Shown here: positions 1-11,833 of the stretch, piece after piece | Position numbering within the stretch: the stretch's first letter is position 1 | Layout: each line of letters opens with the position of its first letter | Assembly: GCA_032871835.1 (NCBI GenBank) | Contig: CM065297.1 | Coordinates: forward strand, 22,077,098-22,141,097 | Reading direction: 5' to 3' | Origin: Dipteronia dyeriana | Taxonomy: Eukaryota > Streptophyta > Magnoliopsida > Sapindales > Sapindaceae | Length of the DNA: 64,000 nt | Notes under the pieces: model-generated | Database searches by the model: none | What the model saw: only the letters and a program-made list of their open reading frames with translations | Told to the model about the DNA's origin: nothing | Translations under genes and position numbers: made by a program

Positions 1-729
1 AAAATAAAGTATTGATATAAAATACCAATATGAGAAGTTATTAGGGTTTTTTTTAAGTTATTTAAAATAAACAATATATTAAAATAAAATATTTATATAC
101 CATATATAATTATAATGAAATTGTAAACATGTTATATATGAGGGGACAGTATCGAAGGAAAATATTTTGGATTGCATTTAATGCAATTAAGTGAAAAGTC
201 AGGATTTTTTACTATTTATTTTAAATTGTTTTTTAGGACTTTTAAATTGTTTAACCATTTAGAAAAATAAATAAAACAATTTAATAATTATGTTTTAGAC
301 TCGTTAAATTTCTTGGGATAATAAAAACGTTACACACGCTGAAACTTTAAATGTTGAAGTGGGGGGCTTCAAGGCACATACAGGTTAATTGTCATTTCCA
401 TGGGCTTTCTATCATTGGCCCAACATTAGTATCTTTACAAAAATTAATACTTTATTATGCCCATGAGGGTATGTTTCTTGCAATGGTTTGAAATTTGGCA
501 TTCTTTCACTCAAATTTCAATAATCCTATCATATTATGGGGTGGGAAGTTTGGTTCTCCATATTTTTCAATATGTGGAAATGTAATTAACAAGAAATATA
601 CATTAAAAAAAAGTAATAGCAAGAAATATTGGTTGTAAAGAAATTGATTATACCTCGGATACAAAATCTTTCTTTGGGGTATGATTACCTAAAAATTGAT
701 ATGATACTAAATATTGGGGGGCTTACTGG
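1..729. other. AT-rich non-coding DNA
   Basis: No reading frame here has recognisable protein similarity. The stretch is AT-rich with many A and T runs. I see no LTR ends, terminal inverted repeats or tRNA structure. It ends at the target-site duplication of the hAT element that follows. Confidence 0.6.
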
Positions 730-737
730 ATTACAAC

Positions 738-1427
738 TAGGGGTGGACACTAAGTTCGGAACTGAACTGAACCAAAAAATGGTGTTCAGTTCGATTCGTC
801 GATTGAATTCGATTTAAACCAGTTCAAAAAATGAAAAACCGAAAAAAATTCGGTTCAAACCGGTTTGATTTCCCATAAAAACCGGTTTGAACCGATTAAA
901 CCCCTATATAACTAAACGAAAAAAGAACCCTAACACATTAACACACTTCTTCTCTTTCATCTTTTCTTAACACACTTCTTCTCTTTCATCTTTTCTTCTC
1001 CTCCTAGTTCCTAAAGCCGATTTCTCTACTTCTCTGAGTTCTCTCATCTCTCCCTTAACTCCACCGTTGCTCGTCTTCAGTCTTTTTTTTATTATTAGTT
1101 AGGTCTGATATTGGTGGTTTTTTGGGCTTGGATTATTAAAATTATAAAATTATGAAACTTTGGTTCAAAATTAGAATCCAACAACCCATCAAATTTAGTA
1201 ACATATTAAAAAAAACTCATTAAGCCCATCAAACCAAAAAGCCCATTAGACCCAAAACCAAAATGAACCGAACCGAAACGAACCGATTTAAACCAGTTCA
1301 GTTCAGTTCGGTTACCATTTCTTATTTGATTTAAACCGATTTAATTTTGGACGAACCGAAATATTTTCAGTTCAATTCGGTATTATCTAAAACCGAACCG
1401 AACCGAACTGAACCGTGCCCGCCCCTA
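738..1427. mobile_element. Non-autonomous hAT element (MITE-like), 690 bp
   Basis: The element begins TAGGGGTGGACAC and ends with the imperfect inverse GTGCCCGCCCCTA. It is flanked by a perfect 8-bp direct repeat, ATTACAAC, at 730-737 and 1428-1435, which is the target duplication length expected of hAT transposons. Both subterminal zones are packed with copies of AACCG/CGGTT in both orientations, the usual binding-site-like array of this group. The interior is pyrimidine-rich and AT-rich and has no transposase frame, so it would have to be moved in trans. The short frame at 629-817 crosses the left end and is not a gene. Confidence 0.9.
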
Positions 1428-1435
1428 ATTACAAC

Positions 1436-2094
1436 ATCAGTTTTAGAGTTTTAGTACAATACATCATAGCTATGAATTTCAACGTTTAGAGTGAATTTTT
1501 ATTCAGTAATTAATTTAGTATAATGTACTAAAATTATAAAATACTTTAAAAAAATTAACGTTTTTTAACACAGTTTTCGTGCATATTTTTAATTCCACAT
1601 TTACCATGTTAGCAATTGGATTTCTAAAATAGCTAGATCGCATCAATTCACATTTACCATGTTAGCAATTCCTTTTTTCTTTTTTTTTTCCTTTTTTTAG
1701 GTCTCAATATTTGATGATGGTTAATTAGTAGTTGAAGATGGCTATCATTGGTTGATGAACCTAACACGTGTCACACTTGTTGATGTTCCACCAGCACTGG
1801 AACACAATCATATAAGCTTATTATTGAAGATCAAGAAAGGATTTTGTATATATTGGTGGTGGATGCCAGCGCAGGATTAATTGAGCTGTGAGAGACTTGA
1901 TGAGAGTGACAGGGTTGCTACTTCAATTAATTTGGTTGAAGTAAAAGTTCTACATGTTTCTTTTAGCAGCAAAAAGTTAGTCCCAACTTTTTTTTACGTC
2001 AGTATACATCCTTTTCTGTGTATAACGTTTGCAGTTAGTATTATAAATCAATTATAGCCATCCCATCCATAATTATGTCCTATGTCCTTCACCA
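1436..2094. other. AT-rich non-coding DNA
   Basis: Between the hAT element and the tRNA-like repeat I see no coding frame or element ends. There is a short direct repetition of a phrase containing CACATTTACCATG near 1597 and 1649, but nothing that identifies a family. Confidence 0.5.
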
Positions 2095-2275
2095 GGGACA
2101 TTAGCTCAGTGGTTGAGGGAGGAATCATAACCGGTGTGAGCTGTAAATTAATGCACCCTTTAATTTCCGGTGTTGGTTCGATTTTCAGCCATTATGTAAA
2201 CTCCTGATTAAAACGGTGGGTGTTGTAGGGTCGGTAAACAGTAGTGTTAGAGAACCCAGAAAACATATAACCAAA
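2095..2275 (+). repeat. Candidate tRNA-derived SINE
   Basis: A box-A-like sequence (TAGCTCAGTGG, 2102-2112) is followed by a box-B-like sequence (GGTTCGATTTTC, 2175-2186), the internal RNA polymerase III promoter arrangement of tRNA genes and tRNA-derived SINEs. The boxes lie about 63 bases apart, wider than in a normal tRNA gene, and the cloverleaf arms do not pair convincingly, so a SINE or tRNA fossil fits better than a working tRNA. No clear target duplication or tail was found, and the right boundary is a guess. Confidence 0.4.
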
Positions 2276-3271
2276 TAATAATATATAAATTATATATAGT
2301 CATGGATATCACAAACCACTAGATTATTTTTTTGAACGGTACGATTATCCATCAATTAGTATACCATATAAAGAATACAAGTATGGAAATTTAACGGATA
2401 GACAAATAGACTATAGACACTATTTAGATTTTTGGGCGATTATTTATTTTAATAGTAGGAAATTTAATACACTTGGTCACTTGTTGGTTTGACAAATGAT
2501 ATATTATAATGTATTATATTGCTTATTTTATTCGTACGTCATCTCTTAACACATATGATAATATATATCTCTTCTATCTAAATAATGAGGAATTCAAATC
2601 CTACCATATACATTTTACAAATGTTAGGTAATTATTGTAATACTTAACAAAACAAAAAAATGTTGATTATTTACAATTTCATTTGGTTATATAGAAATAA
2701 ATTAAAGAAAACTTTTTAAAAGTCAAATCAAGATTAATTTCATCAACGTTTGAGCTGAGTTGAGATCATTTTTAACCATTCCTAAGAGTATCGAATATCA
2801 AAAACTTGATTCCAATAGACACACAAGCACCACTCGATCGATATAGTGTGTGAGCATAGTATCTGCACCCAAAACAAAAGAAAATAACATTTACCGACTA
2901 CTAATTAGTTAAACAACTATATTGCTACTGTCGTAACTTTTATAATACTCACTGTTAGTTATGTTGAAAAAATAATCAATAGATTAATTAAATTATACAT
3001 GAGTTTAGGATTCTATTTTTTAATATTAATTATATATATTAAATCAAAATTTAAATAGAATAATTAAATTAGAAAAAAAATATTCCATAAGAACAGTAAA
3101 AATATTTTTTTTTTTAAATCGAATCAATATTTAAATAGAATATTTAATTTCTAGATGAAATAAGGTATCTAAATGATTTTAAGTTGATTTTATAAGGACA
3201 ATAATGATATTTAAAATATTCATTAAATACTGAAATAGATTATTTCATTATCGGTGAAACAAATATTATGG
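2276..3271. other. AT-rich non-coding DNA
   Basis: Very AT-rich sequence with no supported gene. No terminal repeats were recognised. The last part, rich in ATTTAAATAGAAT-like phrases (about 3050-3140), has short internal repetition only. Confidence 0.5.
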
Positions 3272-4170
3272 TGTGTAATATTAATCTAGAGGGGGGTAAA
3301 TAGATTTTAATTAATTTTTTACCCAATTTTCGTTAACAGTCAAATTGACAAAAATGCCCCTAATTAGTCACAATAATATCACAAGTGTAATAAGTGCGGA
3401 AATAATAAAAACACTTGAGATATACGTGGAAACCCTCCAAATGGGAAAAACCACGGGCTGATGAGTGCGCCACACTAGAACCTCGAATCCACAAATGGTA
3501 AGGAATTACAACCTAATCCCGGTTTAATCCACCACCACTACCTAATCCCGGTTTAATCCACCACCACTACCTAATCCCGGTATAAGTGAACCTAGTTCAT
3601 CTTGATTGTGCTTTAAGCTACCTACTCCCGGAAGCAACACAAGTCTTACTTCTCAATGAAGAGATAAAGTGTCCTAAGTGAATATAAGATGATATTCAAT
3701 GAACAAACAAGGCTAGGAAACCCTATATGCTTATCTAGGATAATGATATGACAATTAATGCAATCCTGGATATCAAGTGCTAAATGATATGTTCAAATAG
3801 CTTAGCTAAACATAGATCAATCAATCCTATGAAGCTATCACAATACAACACTCAATCATGTCATCAAAACAATCTCTAATTTGTATATAGAAATATTCTA
3901 AGAGAATACAATTAATTACAGAAATGGTTTAGCAAGCAAAAACACTTAACTTGTAAGAAAATAGTGAAGAGATTACCAAACAATATGTGATGAAGCAACC
4001 CTATCCATAGATGCACTCTAGATGAACTTAGATGATGTAAGATGAAGTTTTGATGCTCATAGGGATGCTTTGAGTGATTAAAAATGAGTTCTTGGATGTG
4101 TTTTTCCTTTGAAATGTGTTCTAAGGAAAATATATGATATTTTGAACTCTTACACGACCTTAAGACAATG

Positions 4171-4173
<3 letters not shown>

Positions 4174-4229
<56 letters not shown>
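4174..4229. repeat. (AT)n microsatellite
   Basis: About 28 uninterrupted AT dinucleotides inside the candidate solo LTR. Confidence 0.95.
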
Positions 4230-4231
<2 letters not shown>

Positions 4232-4296
4232 ATCCAAACAAAGTGATGTCGTTTTGGAAAAAACATTCCAGCTTCTTCATTGTACACTGGTAAGAT

Positions 4297-4546
4297 GCGC
4301 TGGTCGAGTAGCGCACCACCAGCTCATTGCCTAAAAATTTCAATAGGCGTTGGTCGAGTGGCGCACGTCAGTGGCGCAACACAAGCGTAAAACCACTGGA
4401 ATGTTTACGCTGGTGAAGATGCGCTAGTCGAGTAGCGCACGCCCACTTTTTGCATCTTTACGCAGGTGCAACAGAGCAACACTAGAGACGGTCCACTGTG
4501 AAAGTTACGATGGTGGGGTGCGCTGGTCGAGTAGCGCACCACCAGC
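4297..4546. repeat. Cluster of four hairpin-forming repeats
   Basis: Four copies of a motif around GCGCTGGTCGAGTAGCGC lie at 4297-4323, 4347-4366, 4421-4440 and 4520-4546. The first and last are identical over 27 bases, extending into ACCACCAGC. Each intact copy can fold with GCGCT pairing to AGCGC around an 8-base loop. The cluster is much more GC-rich than its surroundings. Confidence 0.85.
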
Positions 4547-4855
4547 ACAAGGCCTATTTTTTTCAACACTCAAATGCATAAAAAATAATAAGTTCAAGAG
4601 TTATGAAATTGCATCCTATTTTAATGCCTAGCATGACATACAACTTTCATAGTAAGATGCAAATAGGTCAAACAAGAGTCATTTAAACTAAAATGCACAC
4701 AAAAAAACACTCAACATATAAGATCAAGAGTTATGCAAGAATATGTGAGTGTGTGCAACTATCTCTTCAAAGTAAGTAAGCACAAGAATTTTACCTTTGG
4801 TGCTTCTCTTCTTGAGGTCTTGAGAGCCTAAGCTATCCTTACATGAACCCCAACA

Positions 4856-5346
4856 ATGTGGTTGTTCACGAAATAAGCCAATCAACAAATGAGGACTTTT
4901 CAATCGGTTTAAAAAAGTAACCCCTCACATACTTTTCAAAATCACCGTCAAAACTTGTCAGATTATCAATTAATCACTTTTGAAAGTCTTACAACTTATC
5001 ATTTGATGTCAAAATTATAAATAATCTGATTTTAACTTTTCATAAACAATATCAAATTGTCCCAAAGATTTCCCTCCACTTTAGTGACAGTGGTCGAGTC
5101 TCACATTTGTCCATTGATCAGTTTGATTTTTCTACTGAACACTTAATGGTTCATTAAGTTGTTTCTTTTGATTTTTTAAATTATAAAACCACTAAATTGA
5201 CTCGTAAAACCATTTTTTTTAAAAGAAGGCGATTCACTTTTCACTTAACGAAAAATAATTGAAATATATATATCTATTTATTACTTCCAAATTTATACTT
5301 ACAAATCTTATTTATATCTGGTTTTCTCTTCTCTCACACCCCTTAA
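4856..5346. other. AT-rich non-coding DNA
   Basis: No gene or element ends recognised between the candidate solo LTR and the LINE. AT-rich, with short polypyrimidine runs. Confidence 0.5.
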
Positions 5347-5475
5347 CCATATTAATAATATTACTCTACTTGATAGTCTTTTCTCTATGATGGTTTTTTC
5401 TCTGGCCAGCTGAGTAAAAGTTTTTAAGTCTTCAAGGTTATGCATGTTGAAGTTTTGTTAATCAATTGAGAAGCT

Positions 5476-7016
5476 ATGAGTTTGGAGGACATGGCAAAGT
5501 TGTGTGCTAACTTGTCTTTGGTAGAAAGTGAGGGCCTAGTTTGGCGGTTGAATGAAGAGTTGAAGATGGAGGGTTTACTTTGATTATCGTTACGCTTAGT
5601 GGAGAAAGTTTTATTGAATAAGTTGTTGAATATGGAGGCTTTCATGAATGTCATTGCTACAATTTGGAGGTTAAAGCATAGTTTGGAAATTGAGGCGACT
5701 TCAACGAACCTATTTACTTTCTCTTTTAAGTGTATGGATGATCACCGCCGGGTTATGGTTGGTGGTCCATGGACCTTCGATGGCGCCTTGATTGTTTTAG
5801 AGGAACCATCGGGCCGTGGGGATATGGAAGAGATGAGTTTTGACCACGTGGAGTTCTGGGCATAAATTCATATGTTCCTTTGTTGTGCCTAACCGAAGAG
5901 ATTGGTAGATTCCTGGGTAGTATGATAGGCGCGGTTAAAGATGTTGACATTGGGGTACCGGGTGGTGGTCTAGGGAAATTCATAAGGGTAAGGGTTAAGG
6001 TGGATGTAAGGAAGGCATTCCACCATTTTCTGCATGTGGATGTTCTTGGGGATGGACAAGAATCTGTTATGCTACTCCGATATGAACGACTCCCGAACCA
6101 CTGTTTTTAGTGTGGAAAGTTAGGACATCCCACTAGAGAGTGTATGGATGGTTTGGGAAATTCAGAAACTCCTGCTGGTGATTTACCGTATGGAGCATGG
6201 ATGAAGGCAACAGCACCGGACCGTTGGGCAAGTAAACATGGACAGAGGAAAAAGGTTTTCTCAGATTGACAAGTGAAGCGTTCTGATGGTGATTGGGTGA
6301 GGGGGACAATTACTAAGGTGTGGGAAACAAGGGCGGCTGAGGGGGAAACATTTATGAAAGAAATCAATGGGTGTGATGGCGAAGACGGTTATGAACATCA
6401 TAATAAAGGGAGGGTTATGGAACAAAATAATATATTTAAAGGTGTGGGCGTTAATAGTAAGGAGTCATTGGCGGTAGGTGTAACTGATGTTTTTGTTTTT
6501 AAAATTGTGAGTGATTGTAAGGAAAGACCTGATGAGGAACATCATGGGCTAAGTGATGAGGGCCTATATGCAACCCAATTGGGTATAATAGCTAAAGGCA
6601 AGGCTAAGGTGCAGTTGGATACTTGGATTGCGCCAAAACTATTTGAGGATACTATTGGCCGAAATAGGTAGATGTTATCTAATCAAGTAGGTGGGACAGT
6701 TGATGTTACTATTAATGATCCTATTATCGCTCACTCTAGTAAATTCTACGAGCTCAAAAAGGGTACTTCGATCAACAGAGACAATAGGCGGTGGAAACGT
6801 TTGGGGAGAGAGAAAACCCAGATGGAGTCTTTGACTTCTCCAAATCAAATTTCGATGTTCTCTACAGAGGGTTATGGCGATGATGGACTAATGCGATGAA
6901 GACCCAGAGAAGATGAAAAGGTTCCAGTGCAATCTAAAAAGAAATGTAAGTCAACTGTGGAGTGTGTGGATTACACCACTCAGATATCGGTGGTCAGGTT
7001 TTCACCGGTCGACTAG
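5476..7016 (+). pseudogene. LINE ORF1 remnant: DUF4283 plus CCHC zinc knuckle
   Basis: The frame opens at 5476 (MSLEDMAKLC) and shows the plant LINE ORF1 pattern: a DUF4283 nucleic-acid-binding domain, including the phrase GGPWTFDGALIVLEEP at about 5761-5808, then a CX2CX4HX4C zinc knuckle at about 6102-6143 and a charged C-terminal region. It is broken by TGA at 5581, a frameshift near 5865-5880, TAG at 6108 inside the zinc knuckle, and further stops at 6268, 6669 and 6897. The final in-frame TAG at 7014-7016 lies five bases before the ORF2 start, so this is probably the original stop. In related LINEs the product coats the RNA. This copy cannot make a full protein. Confidence 0.8.
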
Positions 7017-7021
7017 ACGCA

Positions 7022-10000
7022 ATGAGGACTTTAGCATGGAATGCTTAGGGGTTGGGGAACTCTCGAGCAATTCTGGTCTTGTAAAAATTGAAGCAGGATT
7101 TGGATCCGGATGTGGTTTTTCTAATAGAAACTAAGAGTGGAAATAAACAGATGGAGGTGTTGAGAATTAAATTGGGTTTTGTAGGGAAATTGATGGTAAA
7201 TGCAGTGGGTAGTTATTTTTTTTTTTTGGACAAATAGAGTGGACATCCTTTTGTTATCTTTTTCAAAATTCCATATAGATGTCCAAGTTAAGTCACATGT
7301 TTCAAAGTTTTGGAGATTAACAAGATTTTATGGAAATCTTAAGGCGAAGCAACGTTGTCATGGGTGGACTTTACTTCATCGTCTTTATGGAATGCCGCAG
7401 TTGTCGTGGCCCTTTGTCGGGGTTTTCAATGAAATCCTACGAGATGGTGAGAAAATGGGAGGTGTCTTCCAAAATAGACGGTTGATGGAAGATTTCAGAG
7501 AGACACTTGATTGGTGTGAGCTGTTTGATATGGGGTTCAAAGGGTCTACTTTTACTTGGAGCAATAAGCGGGATGGGAGAAATTGGGTGTAAAAGCGTCT
7601 GGATCATGGTGTATGCTGCTTCACTTGGCACCAGACTTTTTCTATTTCTTTTGTGCAACATCTGGATTTCTAGAACTCGGATCATAGACCAATTTTGGTC
7701 AATGTACGCTCTCATACAGAGAAGGGTGTGAAGATTGTCGTAGATTGGTGGAACGATCATGGGATTATTCAGATGGTTCAAGGGAGCTGGGTCGAGTGGC
7801 TGTTGCGATCCAGAGATGTAGGAAGCAATTAATTCAATGGAACAAAAAGAATCGTATTAGCTTGCAAAATGATATAAGGAGGTGTCAGGAAGAATTACAT
7901 AGGGTTTCAGAGAATATTCAAGCAGGTTCTTGGAAAAAGATTCATGAAATTGAGAACAAACTTGACATACTTATGGTGGAAGAGGAGGTCTATCGGAAGC
8001 AACGGTCGAGGATAGATTGGCTGAAAGGGGGTGACAAAAATACTAGATTATTTCATTGGAAGGCATCAACTAGGAAGGTAAAAAATGAAATTTTGGGTTT
8101 GTATAATGAAAATGGTAAATGGTGTGTGGGTGACAGAGACTTGGAGCAAATCATTGTTGGTTATTTTTCTCGTCTTTTCACTTCAAATAGCCAGTTTAGA
8201 ATAGAGGTTGATCAAGTGTTGGCAAGTGTGAATCCGCGACTGTCCCATTGATCTAGTGATTTCCTTGATAGGTCGTTTCACTCTTAAGGAGATCCGTTGT
8301 GCAGTTTTTGATATGGCACCATCTAAGGCACCCGGACCAGATGGCTTACCAGCCATGTTTTGTCAAAATTATTCAGTAATTGTGGGGGTGGAGTTGTAGC
8401 GGCAAGCCTGAAGTGTCTAAAGGGAGGTGCCTCAATTCGCCCTGTGAATGAAACTCTAGTTTGTCTGATTCCTAAGGGTCCGTCAGCACATTGAATTACA
8501 GAATTTCGACCCATTAGTCTCTGTAATGTGATTTATAAGGTAGTGGCAAACGCATTAGTGAATAGACTTCGATCTGTAATTGGTGAGGTGGTCTCCAAAA
8601 ATCAGAGCGCCTTTATACCGGGGAGAGCAATTTTCGATAGTGTTAGAATAGGATATGAATGCATGCACGCTTTAAGAACGAAAAGAAGGGAAAAAGGGTC
8701 GACAACACTAAAGTTTGATATGTTAAAAGCCTATGACAGGGTGGAGTGGGGCTTTCTAACGAAGATGGTGGGTAAATTGGGTTTTTCGGACAATTGGGTG
8801 CAGCGGGTGATAGGTTGTGTAACTAATGTATCGTATTCTTTCTTACTTAATGGGACGACAATTTGCTCTATAAGTTTGAGCAGAGGTCTTTGTCAAGGGG
8901 ACCCCATATCTCCGTATCTCTATCTTTTGGTAGCGGGGGGGTTGTCTAGTTTGATACATGATGTTATGCAACATGGTGATTATACGGGCTTTTGTGTTGT
9001 CAGTCTGGGCCGAAGATTTCCCATTTATTCTTTATCGATGACAACTTCCTCTTCTTAAGTGCTGCAACGTGAGACTCTGTAACTATTAGAAATATTTTGG
9101 AGTTGTATTCTAAAGCTACAAGTCAACTGATTAATTATGAGAAATCAAGCTTGTGTGTGAGTAGAGCTATTTCAATTATGGAGGGGGATTGGTTAGCACA
9201 TTTGCTAGGTGTTCAACGAGTACAGTGGCATGATAAATACTTAGGCCTTTCGAGTTTTTCTAGTAGAAATAAGCTACAACTTTTTAGAGATTTGAAAGAG
9301 TGAATTTGGAGGAAAAATCTATGGATGGAGAGGAAAATTGCTTTCTGTTGGAGGAAAGGAAGTCCTTATTAAAACTGTGATTCAGTCAATCCTACCTACT
9401 ATATAGGCATGTTCCAACTTCTCATTAGTTTGTTGAATGATCTTCATAGAATGTTTAATCGCTTTTGGTAGGGCAGTACTGAGACGAATCACAAGCTTCA
9501 CTAGGCTTCATGGGGAAAGCTTTGTGAGGGAAAGGATGATGGGGGGCTGGGTTTTAGGGATTTGGTTATTTTCAACAGAGCCTTATTAGATAAATAAATT
9601 CGGAGATTGATTCACAACCTAGGAACTCTGGCAGCTAAGGTTCTTAATGCCTGTTAATTTCCTAGATGCTCTGTTATGGAAGCTGAAGACAGCAAAAACG
9701 CCTCTTACTTGTTCTGGGACGAGAATTGATTGAGGTGGGCTCAAGGTGGGCTCACATTACTATGATAGATGGATAGCTCGGTCGAATTCTTTTAAGGTTA
9801 TTTACCCGATAGTTAGAAATGATATAAAATTCGTTAGTGACTTAATGATGAATACAGGTGGGTGGAATAATTGTTTAGTTAAAGAGGTTTTTGTAGAAGA
9901 TGATGTTTTGGCTGTTTTGTCAATCCCGACAAGTGCTAACCGAGTTTATGATTCATTGTGTTGGCACTATACTGAAGATGGTAACTACTCTGTTAAAAGT

Positions 10001-11018
10001 GGTTATAAGGTGGGTTTAAGCTTGGAATATTTTGGTGCTCCGAGCTCTTCTAATAAGGTTCTTTTGGCTTATTGGTGGAAATTCATTTGGCATCTAAAAA
10101 TCCCTTCGAAAGTACAAATGTTTCTGTGGAAGGCTTGCCATCATTGGTTGCCTACGAAAGTGTGTTTGGCAATGAGGCATATCCAAGTGGATGTTGTGTG
10201 ACCAATATGTTTATGTGAACCTGAAACTATGTTTCATGCCTTATAGGGTTGCAAGGTTTTGAAGGTTGTTGTGTACTGCATGTGGCATCATGAATTATTT
10301 ATCGTGTAGGGAAGGTATACTTACATGATTTCATTCTTCAGAGTTATAAAGAACTGGATAGAGAGTACATGACGTTGCCAACTGTTGTTCTTTAGCGAAT
10401 TTGGTTTTTACGGAACCAATTGGTCCATGGGGTGGTAAATCGTAATGTGGATATGGTTTTACCTTGGTTGAAGGAATTCTTGCAAGAATATCAGTTTGCT
10501 AATGAGTTTAGTGGGGGCTTGGAAGTTGCAGTTGGCTCAGAGGTTGTCAAATGACTTCCGTCAATTGATGGTTTTTACAAGATTAATACGGACGTAACTT
10601 TAGTTGGGGGAAGAATGTTGTAGGTGTTGATGCGATAATTCAGAATCACCTCGGTTAGGTAATGGCTTCTACAGCTCAACGCTTGGAGGTTAGTATTTCT
10701 ATTAAACTTGCAGAGGCAATGGCCATTCTGTAGGGGATAGGTTTTGCGATTGATTCAGAACTTGTGCCAGCAGTTATTGAATTAGATGCTTTGAGTGTGG
10801 TTTCCCTTATCAATTTGGGTAGCCCAAACCTCACAGAATTGGGTTTGGTTTGGTTTGTGGAAGGGGTGATTACAACGGTTAGTTTTGTTCCTCGGAAAGC
10901 TAATGTAGTCGCTCATACTCTTGCAAAAATGGCATTGTCTATCAACCACGATAGGTTTTGGATGGAGACTTTCCCATATTGTGTGGAAAAACTTATTGTG
11001 GAAGATTATCCTAATTAG
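7022..11018 (+). pseudogene. LINE ORF2 remnant: endonuclease, reverse transcriptase, zf-RVT, RNase H
   Basis: The frame begins MRTLAWNA at 7022. An endonuclease/exonuclease/phosphatase domain follows (about 7022-7735), with the early Asn and LIETK Glu present, but the usual GDFNE motif reads GVFNE at about 7417-7431, losing a key Asp; the SDHRPI-type motif near 7676-7694 survives. The reverse transcriptase spans about 8290-9300, with FRPISLCN (8506 on), FDMLKAYDRVEW and FIDD (9031-9042, in a shifted frame; FADD is usual). A zinc-binding zf-RVT region lies near 10070-10250. A plant-type RNase H domain (about 10558-10960) shows a D in IELDAL and an RKANVVAHTLA motif. Many stops and frameshifts interrupt it. 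The last codon is followed by TAA at 11016-11018, at the hAT insertion point. Confidence 0.85.
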
Positions 11019-11406
11019 GGATGGGCGTGGGGGCCCATTGAGGCAGGGAAGGGTCCCCTCATCCCCACCCCTACCCTCACCCCCACCCCCACCCCCATTC
11101 CTAAAACCTTCCCTCTACCCTGCCCCCAAACCCCATTTGGGGGAAGTGGGGACGGAGGTGTTTGGAGGGAGGCTCCCCGTCCCCCACCCCCCGTCCCCCA
11201 TTTCCCTTATTTCCTCCATTTTTAATCCTAATATTTTTCAATTTAAAATCCGAAATTTAGAATTTGAGATTCGAAATTCAATCATTCAAATCGTTCGATT
11301 CACCCTATTTTGATATCCAATCCAATAAATAATCTAAAATATATAATTGATTTAATTTAATTCAAAATTAATACAAATAACTATAGTAATATAGTATTAC
11401 ACATGA

Positions 11407-11494
<88 letters not shown>

Positions 11495-11776
11495 AAATAG
11501 AGGAAATGAGTAGAAAGTAAATGAGTAATAGAATTAAAGTTATTATTTTTTAGAAAAATAAAAGTAAAAATATATAAATATATACGGGGAAATAGGGCTC
11601 TGCCCCCACCCCTATTAAAAGAATGGGGGGAATAGGAAAATATGGTAGATTTTGGAGGTAAAATTTGCCCCCACCCCCACCCCAACCCCCAAACTCCATT
11701 TGGGGGTAAAATTTGCCCCCAAATGGGGATGGGGCCCCGTAGGGGTAGGACTCCATTGGAGAAATGCTCATCCCTA
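11016..11776. mobile_element. Non-autonomous hAT element inserted in the LINE 3' end, 761 bp
   Basis: It begins TAGGGATGGGC and ends with the inverse of TAGGGATGAGC, and is flanked by a perfect 8-bp duplication, ATCCTAAT, at 11008-11015 and 11777-11784. The LINE sequence resumes directly after the right copy, proving insertion into the LINE. Subterminal regions are rich in CCCCACCCC and CCCCATTTGGGG-like tracts on both sides, giving the element an unusually G/C-skewed edge around an AT-rich core. It has no transposase; the frames at 11368-11842 are translations of these simple tracts. Confidence 0.92.
11406..11493. repeat. Compound (AT)n(GT)n microsatellite
   Basis: About 27 bases of AT repeat followed by about 60 bases of GT repeat, inside the hAT element. 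GT runs flanked by AT runs are expected to be highly length-variable. Confidence 0.95.
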
Positions 11777-11833
11777 ATCCTAATTAATTGTTGCATCTCT
11801 TTGTTTTTAATAAATTTTCTAGTAAAAAAAAAA

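Larger units (their letters stand above)
3272..4855 (-). repeat. Candidate solo LTR (copia-like), about 1.58 kb
   Basis: Read on the - strand this block begins TGTTGGGGTTCATG and ends ATTACACA, so it has TG...CA termini. Near its - strand end it carries a phrase like GGGTTTCCACGTATATCTC and a C-rich CCCCCCTCTAG stretch, which commonly occur toward the 3' end of plant LTRs. No pol gene adjoins either end, which suggests a solo LTR. The flanking five bases do not match (TATGG left, ATGTG right), so the target duplication is not confirmed. It contains an AT microsatellite and four copies of a hairpin motif. The - strand frame at 3912-4343 is a translation of the microsatellite and is not a gene. 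Confidence 0.5.
5358..11833 (+). mobile_element. L1-type LINE, full-length but decayed, interrupted by a hAT element
   Basis: The order is 5' leader, ORF1 (5476-7016), ORF2 (7022-11018), a short 3' tail and an A10 run ending at 11833. The 3' end is split by the hAT element at 11016-11776; without it and one copy of its target duplication the LINE is about 5.7 kb. A candidate target duplication is AACCATATTAATA at 5345-5357 against AACCATACTAATA at 11832-11844, 12 of 13 bases matching, though the second copy overlaps the A tail. Domain content (DUF4283 and zinc knuckle, then endonuclease, reverse transcriptase, zf-RVT and RNase H) is that of the plant L1 clade. Numerous stops and frameshifts make it inactive. 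Confidence 0.85.

Noticed and set aside
2095..2186. Functional tRNA gene
   Set aside because: Box spacing too wide and the arms do not pair; no convincing anticodon loop.
3912..4343. 143-codon - strand frame
   Set aside because: Much of it is alternating Tyr-Ile from the AT microsatellite; no homology, inside a probable LTR.
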